A stretch of DNA of 64,000 nt, from positions 4,440,001-4,504,000 of the forward strand of contig NZ_CP060828.1 in NCBI RefSeq assembly GCF_014489635.1, in the 5' to 3' direction. The translations under genes and the position numbers were made by a program. The DNA is from Streptomyces roseirectus (GTDB lineage Bacteria > Actinomycetota > Actinomycetes > Streptomycetales > Streptomycetaceae). Position 1 is the first letter of the stretch. Each line of letters begins with the position of its first letter. This document shows positions 50,456 to 59,640 of this stretch, piece by piece. Below the pieces are notes generated by a model. It did no database searches. It was not told the DNA's origin and saw nothing but the letters and a program-made list of their open reading frames with translations.

Positions 50456-51487
50456 CTACTTGATCCGCGTCCCCGCCGACCGCAGGTTCTGCGTGGCCTC
50501 GACGACCCGCGCCGCCATGCCCGCCTCGGCCAGCTTGCCCCAGGTACGGGGGTCGTAGGTCTTCTTGGAGCCGACCTCGCCGTCGACCTTCAGGACGCCG
50601 TCGTAGTTCTGGAACATGTGGGCCGCGACCGGACGCGTGAAGGCGTACTGCGTGTCCGTGTCGAGGTTCATCTTGATGACGCCGTTCTCCAGCGCGGTCG
50701 CGATCTCCTCCTCGGAGGAGCCGGAGCCGCCGTGGAAGACGAAGTCGAACGGCTGCGAACCGGCCGGCCTGCCGAACTTGGCGGCGACGCCCTCGTTCAG
50801 CTCCTTCAGCAGGTCGGGGCGGAGCACGACGTTGCCCGGCTTGTAGACGCCGTGCACGTTGCCGAACGACGCGGCGAGCAGGTAGCGGCCCTTCTCGCCG
50901 AGGCCCAGCGCCTCGACCGTGCGGATCGCGTCGTCGACCGTCGTGTAGAGGGAGTCGTTGATCTCGTGCGAGACGCCGTCCTCCTCGCCGCCGGTCGGGG
51001 TGATCTCCACCTCAAGGATGATCTTCGCGGCGGCGGCGCGGGCGAGCAGTTCCTGGGCGATGGCCAGGTTGTCGGCCAGCGTCTCCGCCGAGCCGTCCCA
51101 CATGTGCGACTGGAACAGCGGGTTGCGGCCGGCCTTCACGCGCTCCTCGGAGACCGCGAGCAGCGGACGGACGTACCCGTCGAGCTTGTCCTTCGGGCAG
51201 TGGTCGGTGTGCAGCGCGACCGTGACCGGGTACTTCTCGGCGACGACGTGCGCGAACTCGGCGAGCGCGACCGCGCCGGTCACCATGTCCTTGCTGTACT
51301 GGCCGCCCAGGAACTCCGCGCCGCCCGTGGAGATCTGGATGATGCCGTCGCTCTCCGCCTCGGCGAAGCCGCGCAGCGCCGCGTGCAGGGTCTGGGTCGA
51401 GGTGACGTTGATGGCCGGGTAGGCGAACTTGCCTGCCTTCGCCCGGTCGAGCATCTCGTTGTAGACCTCGGGGGTTGCGATGGGCAT
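50456..51487 (-). CDS. fba: Class II fructose-bisphosphate aldolase
   Basis: 343 aa, AAGGAG seven bases before ATG 51487. Zn-dependent cleavage of fructose 1,6-bisphosphate in glycolysis and its reversal in gluconeogenesis. Motifs include PAINVTST, the Zn ligands in ALHTDHCP (two His), LEVEITPTGGEEDG, ASFGNVHGVYKPG and FVFHGGSGSSEEEI. Chromosomal neighbour of pyrE and DUF3151 in streptomycetes. Own promoter in the gap after pyrE. Confidence 0.98.
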   Translation of the reverse strand: MPIATPEVYNEMLDRAKAGKFAYPAINVTSTQTLHAALRGFAEAESDGIIQISTGGAEFLGGQYSKDMVTGAVALAEFAHVVAEKYPVTVALHTDHCPKDKLDGYVRPLLAVSEERVKAGRNPLFQSHMWDGSAETLADNLAIAQELLARAAAAKIILEVEITPTGGEEDGVSHEINDSLYTTVDDAIRTVEALGLGEKGRYLLAASFGNVHGVYKPGNVVLRPDLLKELNEGVAAKFGRPAGSQPFDFVFHGGSGSSEEEIATALENGVIKMNLDTDTQYAFTRPVAAHMFQNYDGVLKVDGEVGSKKTYDPRTWGKLAEAGMAARVVEATQNLRSAGTRIK

Positions 51488-51548
51488 CTGTCCGCTCCTT
51501 GGGTGTGCGGGTTGGCGATCTTCGTACTACGGCCCTGACCTAGACCTT

Positions 51549-51572
51549 GGGTATGACGTCGTCGTCATGCCC
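51549..51572 (-). terminator. Hairpin built from GGGTATGACG motif
   Basis: GGGTATGACG-TCGT-CGTCATGCCC pairs with one mismatch between pyrE's stop and fba's start. GGGTATGACG is also a variant unit of the dispersed repeat, and CGTACTACGG occurs at 51525. Confidence 0.6.
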
Positions 51573-51628
51573 ATCTTTCCAGACATGGCCCGCTGCTCCG
51601 GAAGGTGTAACCGGCTACGTCTCAGGTA

Positions 51629-52177
51629 TCAGTCCAGGCCCAGCTCGTCCTTGGAGAAGGCGAACAGGTACGGCACGCCCGCGCCCTCCTGGATCTTCTC
51701 GGCGGCGCCGGTCGCCCGGTCGACGATCGTCGCGACGGCCACGACCTCGGCGCCCGCCGCGCGCACCGCCTCCACCGCCGTCAGCGGGGAGCCGCCGGTC
51801 GTCGAGGTGTCCTCGACGACCAGCACGCGCCGCCCGCGGATCTCCGGGCCCTCGACCTGCCGCTGCATACCGTGCGCCTTCGCGGCCTTGCGGACGACGA
51901 ACGCGTCGAGCTTCTGTCCGCGCGCGGCGGCGGCGTGCAGCATCGACGTCGCGACCGGGTCGGCGCCCATGGTCAGCCCGCCCACCGCGTCGAACTCCAG
52001 CTCCGCCGTCAGGTCCAGCAGCACCTGGCCGACCAGCGGGGCGGCCTCGCCGTCCAGGGTGACGCGGCGCAGGTCGACGTAGTAGTCCGCCTCCAGGCCC
52101 GAGGAGAGGGTGACCCTGCCGTGCACCACGGCCTTGTCCTTGATCTGTTGCAGCAGCTCAGCGCGTACGTCCGTCAT
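51629..52177 (-). CDS. pyrE: Orotate phosphoribosyltransferase
   Basis: 182 aa, normal length. Transfers ribose-5-phosphate from PRPP to orotate (UMP synthesis). ATG 52177 has no visible ribosome site. Motifs: YYVDLRRVTLDGEAAPLVGQV at the N-terminal part, GGLTMGADPVATS and the PRPP loop RVLVVEDTSTTGGS. Close to fba, as usual in streptomycetes. Confidence 0.97.
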   Translation of the reverse strand: MTDVRAELLQQIKDKAVVHGRVTLSSGLEADYYVDLRRVTLDGEAAPLVGQVLLDLTAELEFDAVGGLTMGADPVATSMLHAAAARGQKLDAFVVRKAAKAHGMQRQVEGPEIRGRRVLVVEDTSTTGGSPLTAVEAVRAAGAEVVAVATIVDRATGAAEKIQEGAGVPYLFAFSKDELGLD

Positions 52178-52261
52178 GGCGAACAGCTTAGGGCGCCGGG
52201 GTGCGGTGCCTGTCCGGGCCTCGGGGCGCGGGCATGTCCGGGTCCCGAGGGTCTCGGGGGT

Positions 52262-52292
52262 CGTGGCTCTCAGGTCGTACGGGTACTACAGG
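52262..52292. repeat. Composite repeat containing the galM-like stop
   Basis: CGTGGCTCTCAGGTCGTACGG followed by GTACTACAG. On the minus strand the last unit contains the TAG stop (52286-52288) of the aldose epimerase gene. This is the clearest case of the composite segment (CTCTCRGGT + 9-bp unit) at a gene end. Confidence 0.8.
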
Positions 52293-53074
52293 CGCCGCCA
52301 GGTCCATGTCGTCGACGCCTCCAGCGGGTCCACCGGGGTGACCAGCCGGGGGTGGGTGCTCAGGCCGTTGGGCGGGCCGGTCTGGGGCTCCACGCACACG
52401 GCGGGCTCCTGCTCGTCGTACACGACGACCCACTTCTCGCGGCTGGTGACCTTCAGCTCAAGCCGCTCGGGCCAGGTCAGCGTCACGTCCACGCCGTCCG
52501 GCATGCCGAAGCAGTCGTCCCAGGGGCCGGGCTTGCGGTCGATCCGGTTGCCGGTGGGGAGGTGGTCGTCGCCGCGCTCCTCCTGCCAGGCGGGGTCGAA
52601 CGCGAGCTGTACGTCCGTACCTCCCAGGTTCCTGTTGAACCACGGGTGCCAGCCGATCTGCGCCGGGAAGGAGTCCCCGTACGTCTCCACCGCCATCGTG
52701 AGGGTCAGGGCGTCCTCGGCCAGGGCGAAGACCTGGGTGATACGTCCGGGGTAGGGCCAGGGAGCCACGAGGTCGTACGTCAGGACCGCCTCGTCCGCCG
52801 AGACGCGGGCGACGTTCCAGGCGCCGCCCCGGGCGGTGCCGTGAATGGCGTGCGGCGGGGCGTTGAGCGGCATCTGGTGCGTCGTACCGCCGTCGCGGAA
52901 CTTCCCGTCCCTGATCCGGCCGCACCACGGGACCATCGGGAAGCAGCCGAACTTCTCGCCCTGGCGCAGGAGTTCGACGCCGTCGACCTTGAGGGAGGCC
53001 ACGCGGGCGCCGTTGGCGGGGTGCACGGTCGCCTGTGCGGAGCCGGCGGTCAGTGTGATCTCTTCGTTGCTCAC
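52286..53074 (-). CDS. Aldose 1-epimerase family protein
   Basis: 262 aa from GTG 53074, possibly leaderless (no ribosome site; reading on into 54103 has none of the family's residues). Galactose mutarotase fold: MVPWCGRIRDGKF (about 47-59), the catalytic His in APPHAIHGTARG and IGWHPWFNRN, and Glu in VCVEPQTGPPNG. Interconverts alpha and beta anomers of hexoses or modified sugars. Adjacent pyrE and SRPBCC genes do not suggest a pathway. Confidence 0.9.
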   Translation of the reverse strand: MSNEEITLTAGSAQATVHPANGARVASLKVDGVELLRQGEKFGCFPMVPWCGRIRDGKFRDGGTTHQMPLNAPPHAIHGTARGGAWNVARVSADEAVLTYDLVAPWPYPGRITQVFALAEDALTLTMAVETYGDSFPAQIGWHPWFNRNLGGTDVQLAFDPAWQEERGDDHLPTGNRIDRKPGPWDDCFGMPDGVDVTLTWPERLELKVTSREKWVVVYDEQEPAVCVEPQTGPPNGLSTHPRLVTPVDPLEASTTWTWRRL

Positions 53075-53093
53075 AAGGGATGACAGTACTGGG

Positions 53094-53111
53094 GGACTAC
53101 GGGTCTCACGG
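53094..53111. repeat. 9-bp repeat copies at the galM-like start
   Basis: GGACTACGG and GTCTCACGG lie 20 bases upstream of the chosen GTG; this gene thus has family copies at both its 5' and 3' ends. Confidence 0.6.
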
Positions 53112-53220
53112 GGTGGTGGGGGCAGGGGGTGGTTGATGTACGGGTCGCGCCGGTGAGGGCGCGCGGGCGTCACGCGGGGGGCGGGCGTCACGCGGGGGGG
53201 GGCGGCGCCGTCCGCACGCC

Positions 53221-54084
53221 TCAGCGGCGCCTGCGCAAGGCTCGGCCGACCACCACCGCCGACACCACCGCGAGCGCCGCCGCCGGGGCGGCCCAGCGCA
53301 GGGTGTTCGCCGGGGTGAGCGCCTGCGGTGCGGGGACCGGGGCGTAGCGGCCTCGCGGCGGGGCGTGGTCGACCTCTTCCGCGCTTCTGCCGATCATCGT
53401 CCGGCGGGCATGGGCGGCCTCCGCCGGGGGTTCCGAGGGGGTCGCGGGGTCCAGCGGGTCCAGGGCGTCCAGAGGTTCCAGGGACGACGGGGGGATGTCG
53501 GTCTCGAAAATCGTGGGCGGGAGGGGGTGTTCCGACGCCCGCTCGGGGGCGGGTTCCGGGGCCGGGGTCTGTTTCGGCTCCGGCCGGGGTTCCTGGCCCG
53601 GGGGCTGTTCCGATGCGCCGGGGTGCTGCTCCGGATCGCCCGGGTGCCGCTCCTGCGACCCCGTACCCGTAATACCCAGGTTCCCCCCGAAGCGGTTCAG
53701 GAGGCGGGCGACCGCCGCCGCGACCGTCTCCTGCGGGAGTTCCGTGACCCTGCCGTCGGCCCGCGCGGTGCCGGTGAACCTCAGGTTGGTACCCGTAGGG
53801 GTCTCGGTGAGAGCGAGGGTGAGCGCGAGGTGGACCTTGCCGGTGCCCCTCGCCTCTGCCGCGTCGGCGCGGACCGTGTACGTGCCGCCCGGGGCTGGCG
53901 CGACCTGGGCCGTGCCCCGGTAGGTGATCGTGTGGCTGCCGACCCGGACTTTCAGCCGGCCGGCGATGGGGGGCGTCCCCGCGTCCTGCTGGAGGCCGGG
54001 GACCGCGCGGGCCACCTGCGCGGGGTCGGCGAGGGCCGCTCGCAGCCGCTCCGCCGGAACCGGAACGAACACCTCTTGCTCCAT
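53221..54084 (-). CDS. SRPBCC (CoxG-like) protein with Pro-rich tail and C-terminal anchor
   Basis: 287 aa from ATG 54084. Residues 1-150 form an SRPBCC lipid/ligand-binding fold (VFVPVPAERLRAALADPAQVARAVPG ... GRVTELPQETVAAAVARLLNRFGG). The CO-dehydrogenase subunit G family has this start. A Pro/Glu/His-rich linker of about 110 residues follows, containing a translated repeat copy (LGITGTGS), then one C-terminal membrane helix (LRWAAPAAALAVVSAVVVG) and basic end. Likely a tail-anchored ligand-binding protein. Confidence 0.8.
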   Translation of the reverse strand: MEQEVFVPVPAERLRAALADPAQVARAVPGLQQDAGTPPIAGRLKVRVGSHTITYRGTAQVAPAPGGTYTVRADAAEARGTGKVHLALTLALTETPTGTNLRFTGTARADGRVTELPQETVAAAVARLLNRFGGNLGITGTGSQERHPGDPEQHPGASEQPPGQEPRPEPKQTPAPEPAPERASEHPLPPTIFETDIPPSSLEPLDALDPLDPATPSEPPAEAAHARRTMIGRSAEEVDHAPPRGRYAPVPAPQALTPANTLRWAAPAAALAVVSAVVVGRALRRRR

Positions 54085-54284
54085 GTCGGTGGAGCCTACC
54101 CACCGGTCCGGGAAAAGCACCCTCGCGAAGGGGGATTCGCTCCGCCGCGCCGACAGGCGGGAGCGGGCAGGCCGGGAAGGTGCTGGACGGGCAGCCCCGG
54201 CGATTGCCGGATCACGCATCCGACGTACGGGGCGCACGGCCCCGGACCTGCCCGCCCCGAAACACCACCCCCGCCCTGCTCCCC

Positions 54285-55925
54285 CTAGTACCTCGGATGG
54301 ACCAGCGTCGATACCGGCACCCCCTTCACCCGCGTCGCCTCCGCCGCCGACGCGTCCGCCGCCAGTTCCTCCGGGCCGAGCGTCCGCGGTCGCGGCGCCC
54401 GGGGGTCGAGCGCGAGGACGGGGGACCGGGGCCCCGCCGAGGCCAGCAGGAACCCCCAGTCCTTCGGCGCCCGCGAGCGCGCGGTCGTCCGGTCGGGGCC
54501 GGCGGCGAACCCGGCGTCGCGGCCGGTCACCCGGTAGGGCGTCGTCCGCAGGCCCGCCGCGCGCATGGTCGCGTCGACCGTCCAGTAGACCCGCGACCGA
54601 CTGGTCAGCGGTCCCGCGTGGACGACGAGGCGGCCGCCGGGCGCGAGGGAGCGCCGGGCGAGGCCGTAGAACTCCTCCGAGTACAGCTTCGTGCTGGCGG
54701 TGATCCCCGGGTCGGGCAGGTCGGCGACGACGACGTCGTACGTGCGCGGGCGCGTCGTGCGCAGGACGTGGAACGCGTCCCCGATGGTGACGTGGACGCG
54801 GGGGTCGCCGAGGGCGTGGCCGCCGAGGCGGGAGAGCGCGGGGTCGGTGCGCGCGAGGCGGACGAGGCCCGCGTCGAGGTCGACGATGTCGACGCGCCGT
54901 ACGCCGGGGTGGGTGAGGACTTCGCGCGCGGCGAGCCCGTCACCGCCCCCGAGGACCAGGACGCGCGCGTGCGACCCGTACATCGCGGGATGGACCAGCG
55001 CCTCGTGATACCTGCGCTCGTCCCGCCCCCCGACGCGCAGCCGGCCGTCCAGATAGAGCCCTAGGGGATGCCCCGGAGTACCCCCGGTAAGGACCAGTTC
55101 CTGCACGTCGGTCTGGAGAGCCACGCGGACGTCGTCCCCGTAGACCGCCTGCCGGGCGGCCCGCTCGAAGTCGTCGACCAGGACGGCCGCGGCGGCGAGG
55201 ACGCCGAGCACGGTCACGTTGGCCACCAGCAGCAGCCAGCGCGCCCGGCGGGTCAGGTCGCGCCGGAACAGCCCGAGGATCAGCGCGCTGCCCGCGACGA
55301 CGTTGACGGCGCCGGTGAGCAGCGAACTCGTCAGCTGGCCCAGGAACGGCAGGAGGAGGAAGGGGAAGGCGAGGCCGCCGACCAGCGCGCCGACGTAGTC
55401 CGCGGCGAAGAGGTCGGCGACCGCGCCGCCCGCGTCCTGGCGGCGGATGCGCTGGATCAGCTCCATCAGGAGGGGGACCTCGGCGCCGATCAGCAGGCCG
55501 ATGGCGAGGGAGAAGGCGACGAGCAGCACGCGCGGGCCGTTCGCCCACATGCCGCCCCAGTCGCCGGTCCAGGCGAACACGGCGTACAGGGCCATCGCGC
55601 TGCACCCGCCGATCAGCGCGAGCGTCGCCTCGACCGCGCAGAAGCCGGCGGCGGCGAGGTTGCGCAGGCGTTTGGCGGCGAGCGAGCCGATGCCCATGGC
55701 GAACACCATGACGGACAGCACGACGGACGCCTGCGTGACCGAGTCGCCCATCAAGTACGAGGCCAGCGCGACGAGTTCGAGTTCGTAGACCAGCCCGCAC
55801 GCGGCGCACACGAACACGCAGGCCAGCACCAGGAACCGCCCCGTCGCGGGCCGGACGGGCAGCGGGGCCCGGCCTCCCCACAGAGGCGGGGCACCGGGGG
55901 GCGCGGGTACGTGCGGTTCGATCAC
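54285..55925 (-). CDS. Spermidine-synthase-like membrane protein
   Basis: 546 aa from GTG 55925. Residues 1-230 contain seven or more membrane helices ([25 protein letters not shown] ... [16 protein letters not shown]). The rest is a polyamine aminopropyltransferase-type Rossmann domain: [67 protein letters not shown]. Real SpeE enzymes are soluble; this membrane-fused type is common in actinobacteria and its product is uncertain. The gene's stop also sits in a repeat-like CTAGTACC. Confidence 0.85.
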   Translation of the reverse strand: MIEPHVPAPPGAPPLWGGRAPLPVRPATGRFLVLACVFVCAACGLVYELELVALASYLMGDSVTQASVVLSVMVFAMGIGSLAAKRLRNLAAAGFCAVEATLALIGGCSAMALYAVFAWTGDWGGMWANGPRVLLVAFSLAIGLLIGAEVPLLMELIQRIRRQDAGGAVADLFAADYVGALVGGLAFPFLLLPFLGQLTSSLLTGAVNVVAGSALILGLFRRDLTRRARWLLLVANVTVLGVLAAAAVLVDDFERAARQAVYGDDVRVALQTDVQELVLTGGTPGHPLGLYLDGRLRVGGRDERRYHEALVHPAMYGSHARVLVLGGGDGLAAREVLTHPGVRRVDIVDLDAGLVRLARTDPALSRLGGHALGDPRVHVTIGDAFHVLRTTRPRTYDVVVADLPDPGITASTKLYSEEFYGLARRSLAPGGRLVVHAGPLTSRSRVYWTVDATMRAAGLRTTPYRVTGRDAGFAAGPDRTTARSRAPKDWGFLLASAGPRSPVLALDPRAPRPRTLGPEELAADASAAEATRVKGVPVSTLVHPRY

Positions 55926-56090
55926 GACTGCGACGTTACGTCACGGCCCTGGCACGCCTTGTCACCCACACGCGTGAAACCGGGGGCCGGAGTGGTCCGT
56001 TGGGTTTACGCAGGGGGGTCGGGAGGGGGTCCGAGGGGGCTGCTCCACCCGTGTGAGTGAGGGAGGTGCGGCGCTTCAGGGGGTACACCC

Positions 56091-56202
56091 GAAGGGGTAC
56101 CGCGCGGGAGGCACCTCGCCAGGGGTAGTCCTCCAGGGGCACCTCGCCAGGGGTACTCCTTCAGGGGTGCCTCTTCAGGGGCACTCCTCCAGAGGTACGC
56201 CC
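56091..56202. repeat. 14-bp minisatellite, 8 exact-length units
   Basis: Units of exactly 14 bp: GAAGGGGTACCGCG, CGGGAGGCACCTCG, CCAGGGGTAGTCCT, CCAGGGGCACCTCG, CCAGGGGTACTCCT, TCAGGGGTGCCTCT, TCAGGGGCACTCCT, CCAGAGGTACGCCC. The last ends two bases before the DUF2617 stop codon (56204-56206). Same length and a similar core as the array at 246-450. The first 150 bp of this gap (55926-56090) show no gene. Confidence 0.9.
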
Positions 56203-56203
56203 C

Positions 56204-56719
56204 CTACCCCACAGGTACTCGTACCCCGACCCGCGTCCGGGTGGCCACCAGCTGCCCGTCCTGCGGGTACGCGTGCCAGGTCCGCCAGTGCACGTGCCCG
56301 TCCACCCGCTGGGCGAGCAGCGCGGTGAAGGCGTGCGGGCTGCCCGGGAAGACGCCCGCGAGGCCGTGCGGGTGGTCGGAGACGAGCGCGAGGAGTTCCT
56401 GGGCGCGGCCCGCGAACTGGCCGGGGGACAGCACCTCGACGCGGGCGGCGAACTCGTACTCCCAGTCGCCGACGCGTTTGGCCACGCCGAGCGGGAGCGG
56501 GGTGCTGCTGCCGGGGATGCAGGCGACCGTCTCCGAGCAGGAGCTCTGCTCCTCCTCCAGCAGCACCTGGTGCGAGGCGCCGAGGAGCCTCAACTGGAGT
56601 CGGGCACCGGACAGTTCGAGGTCGAGCGTGGCCAGCGCCGGCAGTGGCTCGCGCCCCAGGGCCCAGGCGAGGTCGGCCGCGCGCGTGTCGGTGTAGGAGG
56701 TGGTCAGGGTCGTGAGCAT
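56204..56719 (-). CDS. DUF2617 family protein
   Basis: 171 aa from ATG 56719 with GGAG upstream. Features are DLAWALGREPLPALATLDLELSG, SHQVLLEEEQSSCSETVACIPG, EYEFAARVEVLSPGQFAGRAQELLALVSDHPHGLAGVFPGSPHAFTALL (the conserved family core), and a C-terminal strand. DUF2617 genes regularly sit by the membrane spermidine-synthase gene. Function unknown. Confidence 0.88.
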   Translation of the reverse strand: MLTTLTTSYTDTRAADLAWALGREPLPALATLDLELSGARLQLRLLGASHQVLLEEEQSSCSETVACIPGSSTPLPLGVAKRVGDWEYEFAARVEVLSPGQFAGRAQELLALVSDHPHGLAGVFPGSPHAFTALLAQRVDGHVHWRTWHAYPQDGQLVATRTRVGVRVPVG

Positions 56720-57010
56720 GGATCGGCTCCGCAAGCACGCGAGGAAGAAGCGGGTAGGTCCGGCGCGCCCCGGTCGACTCCGGGGCCCGGCCCCGGTCGG
56801 CCCGGTCTGAGAGGACGTCCGCGTGGGATGTCCGAGGGGTCCGAGGGGCTGCGTTGGTGATTTAGAGGGAATCATGAACTGCGGTCCCGCCACAGCGTTT
56901 TTACCCAACTTCGTGGGGTTTCCATCCCTCAGGGGGCACCACAGCTCAACTGTACAACTACGGCGTACGCCGGGCGGGCCATGCGTACGCGGGGCGTACG
57001 TCACATACGA
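56720..57010. other. Intergenic region, promoter-like patch
   Basis: No gene seen. TGATT-TAGAGGG-AATCA (56858-56874), an A/T-rich spaced inverted repeat, and a duplicated GTCCGAGGGG upstream of it are the only notable structures; either may serve the minus-strand DUF2617 promoter. Confidence 0.4.
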
Positions 57011-57046
57011 GGACGCCCGCCGCGTGTCGCCGCGCGGCGGGCGTCC
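57011..57046 (-). terminator. Terminator of the Gly/Cys/His-rich gene
   Basis: GGACGCCCGCCGCG (57011-57024) and CGCGGCGGGCGTCC (57033-57046) form a perfect 14-bp stem with an eight-base loop, about 95 bases after the minus-strand stop at 57143. Confidence 0.85.
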
Positions 57047-57142
57047 CTCTGCGGTAGCCCCTCGGGCCCCGCCGGGGTTCCCTTAGGGGAGACCCCGTAC
57101 CCCTGAGGAGCTTGGCTCCGGGCGAAGCTCGGCTGCCCCGTG

Positions 57143-57463
57143 TCAGCTGCCTCCGCCGCAGCCACCACCCCCGCCTCCCCCGCAGGAGCTACCCCCGCCG
57201 CAGGACGAGCCTCCCCCGCAGGAGTGACCCCCGTGGTGCCCTCCCGAGTCGCCCCCGCCGCCGAAGATCCACCAGCTGCTGCCGCTGTCGCCGCTCGCGC
57301 CGCCGCCGCCGTCACCACCGGCCGCGCTGCTCCCGCTGTACGTCCGCCGTCGCGCGCGGCGCGCCCGCATGGCGGCCCGCTCCTGACGGCGGCGGCTGAC
57401 CAGCGCCACCAAGAGCAGCGTCACGAACAGAACGAGCAGGATGATGCCGATTGCCATGGGCAT
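57143..57463 (-). CDS. Gly/Cys/His-rich membrane-anchored small protein
   Basis: 106 aa from ATG 57463 with GGAGG nine bases upstream. One N-terminal helix (AIGIILLVLFVTLLLVALV, about 3-22), a very basic segment (RRRQERAAMRARRARRRTYS), a Gly/Ser region with WWIF, then a tail in which GGHHGGHSC is followed by three further Cys in GGGSSC blocks. The His/Cys arrangement could bind metal. No enzyme domain. Similar Gly/Cys tails end some actinobacterial membrane proteins. Own terminator. Confidence 0.7.
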   Translation of the reverse strand: MPMAIGIILLVLFVTLLLVALVSRRRQERAAMRARRARRRTYSGSSAAGGDGGGGASGDSGSSWWIFGGGGDSGGHHGGHSCGGGSSCGGGSSCGGGGGGGCGGGS

Positions 57464-57622
57464 GACGATCACCCTCCTTCCGCTTCTCACAAGTCCCCCG
57501 AAGCGGCCCCCCGTGGGCGCCTCGCGCACCGTGCGTGCGGTGCGTGACCTGGGGATGCCCGGCCGTCTCACCTGCCAAAGCACACTTGAGGAAGTCAAGA
57601 GCTTGGGCGCAGGATGACGGGC

Positions 57623-58810
57623 ATGACCAGCAGCGCACGCCCCTTCCTCAACCGCCGGCTCGCCGAGTTCGGGACGACGATCTTCGCCGAGATGTCGGCT
57701 CTCGCGGTGCGCACGGGCGCCATCAACCTCGGTCAGGGCTTCCCCGACACCGACGGCCCCGAGGAGGTCCGCGAGGCGGCGGTACGCGCGCTGCGCGACG
57801 GGCGCGGCAACCAGTACCCGCCGGGTCCGGGGGTGCCCGAGCTGCGCCGGGCCGTCGCCGCCCACCAGAGCGCGCGCTACGGCCTGTCGTTCGACCCGGA
57901 CACCGAGGTCCTGGTGACGGCCGGCGCCACGGAGGCCATCGCGGCGACCCTGCTGGCGCTCCTGGAGCCCGGCGACGAGGTGGTGGCCCTGGAGCCCTAC
58001 TACGACTCGTACGCCGCCTGCATCGCCATGGCGGGCGCCCGCCGGGTCCCCGTGACCCTGCGCCCGGACCCCGAGGCGGCCCGCTTCCGCCTGGACCTCG
58101 ACGAGCTGCGTGACGCGGTCACCGACTCGACGCGACTGCTTCTGATCAACACGCCGCACAATCCGACCGGAACGGTCCTCACGCGCGCGGAGCTCACCGC
58201 GATCGCCGAACTCGCGGTGGAACGGGACCTGCTCGTCGTCACGGACGAGGTCTACGAGCACCTGGTCTACGACGACGCGGAGCACATCCCACTGGCGACC
58301 CTCCCGGGCATGCGCGAGCGCACGGTGACCATCGGGTCCGCCGGGAAGACGTTCTCCTTCACCGGCTGGAAGGTCGGCTGGGTGACCGCCTCCCCCGCGC
58401 TGACGACGGCCGTCCGCTCGGCCAAGCAGTTCCTCACGTACGTCTCCTCGGGCCCCTTCCAGTACGCGGTCGCCGAAGCGCTCGCGCTCCCCGAGGCGTA
58501 CTTCGCGTCCTTCCGCGCGGACATGCGCGCCAAGCGGGACCTGCTGTCGGCGGGCCTCAAGGAGGCCGGTTTCGACGTGTTCACCCCGGCCGGCACCTAC
58601 TTCGTCACCACCGACATCCGCCCCCTCGGCGAGAGCGACGGCTTCGCCTTCTGCCGCTCCCTGCCCGAGCGCGCGGGCGTCGTCGCCATCCCCAACGCGG
58701 TCTTCTACGACCACCGCGACCAGGGGGCGCCGTTCGTCCGGTTCGCCTTCTGCAAGCAGACGGGCGTGCTCCAGGAGGCCGTTTCTCGCCTCAAGGCACT
58801 CGCCACCTGA
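57623..58810 (+). CDS. PLP-dependent aminotransferase (class I/II)
   Basis: 395 aa. ATG 57623 is preferred to ATG 57614 because AGGA lies eight bases upstream. Fold-type I aminotransferase: AINLGQGFPDTDGP (about 32-45), AGATEAIAATLLALLEPGDEVV, NTPHNPTGTV, VVTDEVYEHLVYDD, the Schiff-base Lys in GSAGKTFSFTGWKVGWV and final Arg near FVRFAFCK. The family includes methionine, kynurenine and succinyl-diaminopimelate aminotransferases; context does not settle it. Next to the clpB region in streptomycetes. Confidence 0.92.
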   Translation: MTSSARPFLNRRLAEFGTTIFAEMSALAVRTGAINLGQGFPDTDGPEEVREAAVRALRDGRGNQYPPGPGVPELRRAVAAHQSARYGLSFDPDTEVLVTAGATEAIAATLLALLEPGDEVVALEPYYDSYAACIAMAGARRVPVTLRPDPEAARFRLDLDELRDAVTDSTRLLLINTPHNPTGTVLTRAELTAIAELAVERDLLVVTDEVYEHLVYDDAEHIPLATLPGMRERTVTIGSAGKTFSFTGWKVGWVTASPALTTAVRSAKQFLTYVSSGPFQYAVAEALALPEAYFASFRADMRAKRDLLSAGLKEAGFDVFTPAGTYFVTTDIRPLGESDGFAFCRSLPERAGVVAIPNAVFYDHRDQGAPFVRFAFCKQTGVLQEAVSRLKALAT

Positions 58811-58821
58811 GCCGGGCCCCC

Positions 58822-59640
58822 ATGGTCGCGCGCGGGGGCGGTCGGCAGGCAGCCGCTGACGGTGCTCGGGCACTCGTGGGACTCCCGGTGGTACCTGGGG
58901 ATCGCCGCGCACGGCTACGGGCGCGTCCTGCGCTTCGGCCCCGGCGTCGTCCACAACGGTCTGACGTGCTTCCCGCTGTACCCGGCGCTCCGTCCGCGCC
59001 GTGACCGCCGTGACGCCCCTCAGCGGCGGCACTGCGGGCTTCCTGGTGTCCTGGGCGGCCACGGTCGCCGCCTGCGGGATCCACGCCGTGGTGTGCCGTC
59101 TGCGCGGTCCCGCCGTGGCCGCCGCCGCGGGGTGTGGGAGACGGTGCGCGGGCGGGGCTGGGGGCACGCGCGCGGGGGCGGGGCCGGATGCCGGTGCGGG
59201 GCGGCGGGAAGTGGGGGGTGCGGCCCCGGGGTGCCGGCCAGGGCGTCGGCGCGGGGGCGCGTCGGGAAGGCGTCGGGGTCGGGCGTGCGCGCGCGAGGGC
59301 GCGTCGGGGGTGTGCCTGTGCCGGGCGTGGGGCGGGCCGAGCGAGGACGCGTTTCCCACAGGCTGTGGACGGAGATCGTCGTCGCACCGCTGGGGTGGGT
59401 CGCGTACGTCTTGTGGGTGGGATGCGGAAGGGGGACCCGCCAAGGGGCTACTTCGAGGTGCAGCGCCTATGGGGGTCGCGGTTCGACTTCGGAGAGAGGC
59501 CGCTGCGGTTCGCGCGGCACCTGGTGCGGACGGCGAGAGCCCGGCCGGGGCTCGCGGCCGTGGTGGTCGCGGTCCTGGTCGGGCTCTCGTTCGCGTGTGG
59601 GCCGGGAGGTCTACGGGTCGTACGGGGTGCACGTCCCGTA
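58822..59640 (+). pseudogene. Decayed GT-C mannosyltransferase-like membrane protein
   Basis: Pieces of one protein are spread over all three plus frames: WDSRWYLGIAAHGYGR and CFPLYPAL (frame of 58862), then TPLSGGTAGFLVSWAATVAA (frame of 59001), LWTEIVVAPLGWVAYVLWVG (frame of 58862 again) and YFEVQRLWGSRFDFGERPLR (frame of 59134). In order they follow integral membrane mannosyltransferases (PIG-V-like). The start is lost, and about 200 bp in the middle (59140-59350) are G-rich low complexity with no homologous sequence. Several frameshifts; no intact frame. Confidence 0.8.

Noticed and set aside
52286..54103. 605-aa frame covering the aldose epimerase and beyond
   Set aside because: N-terminal half overlaps the SRPBCC gene in another frame and is Pro/Arg-rich; the epimerase begins at 53074.
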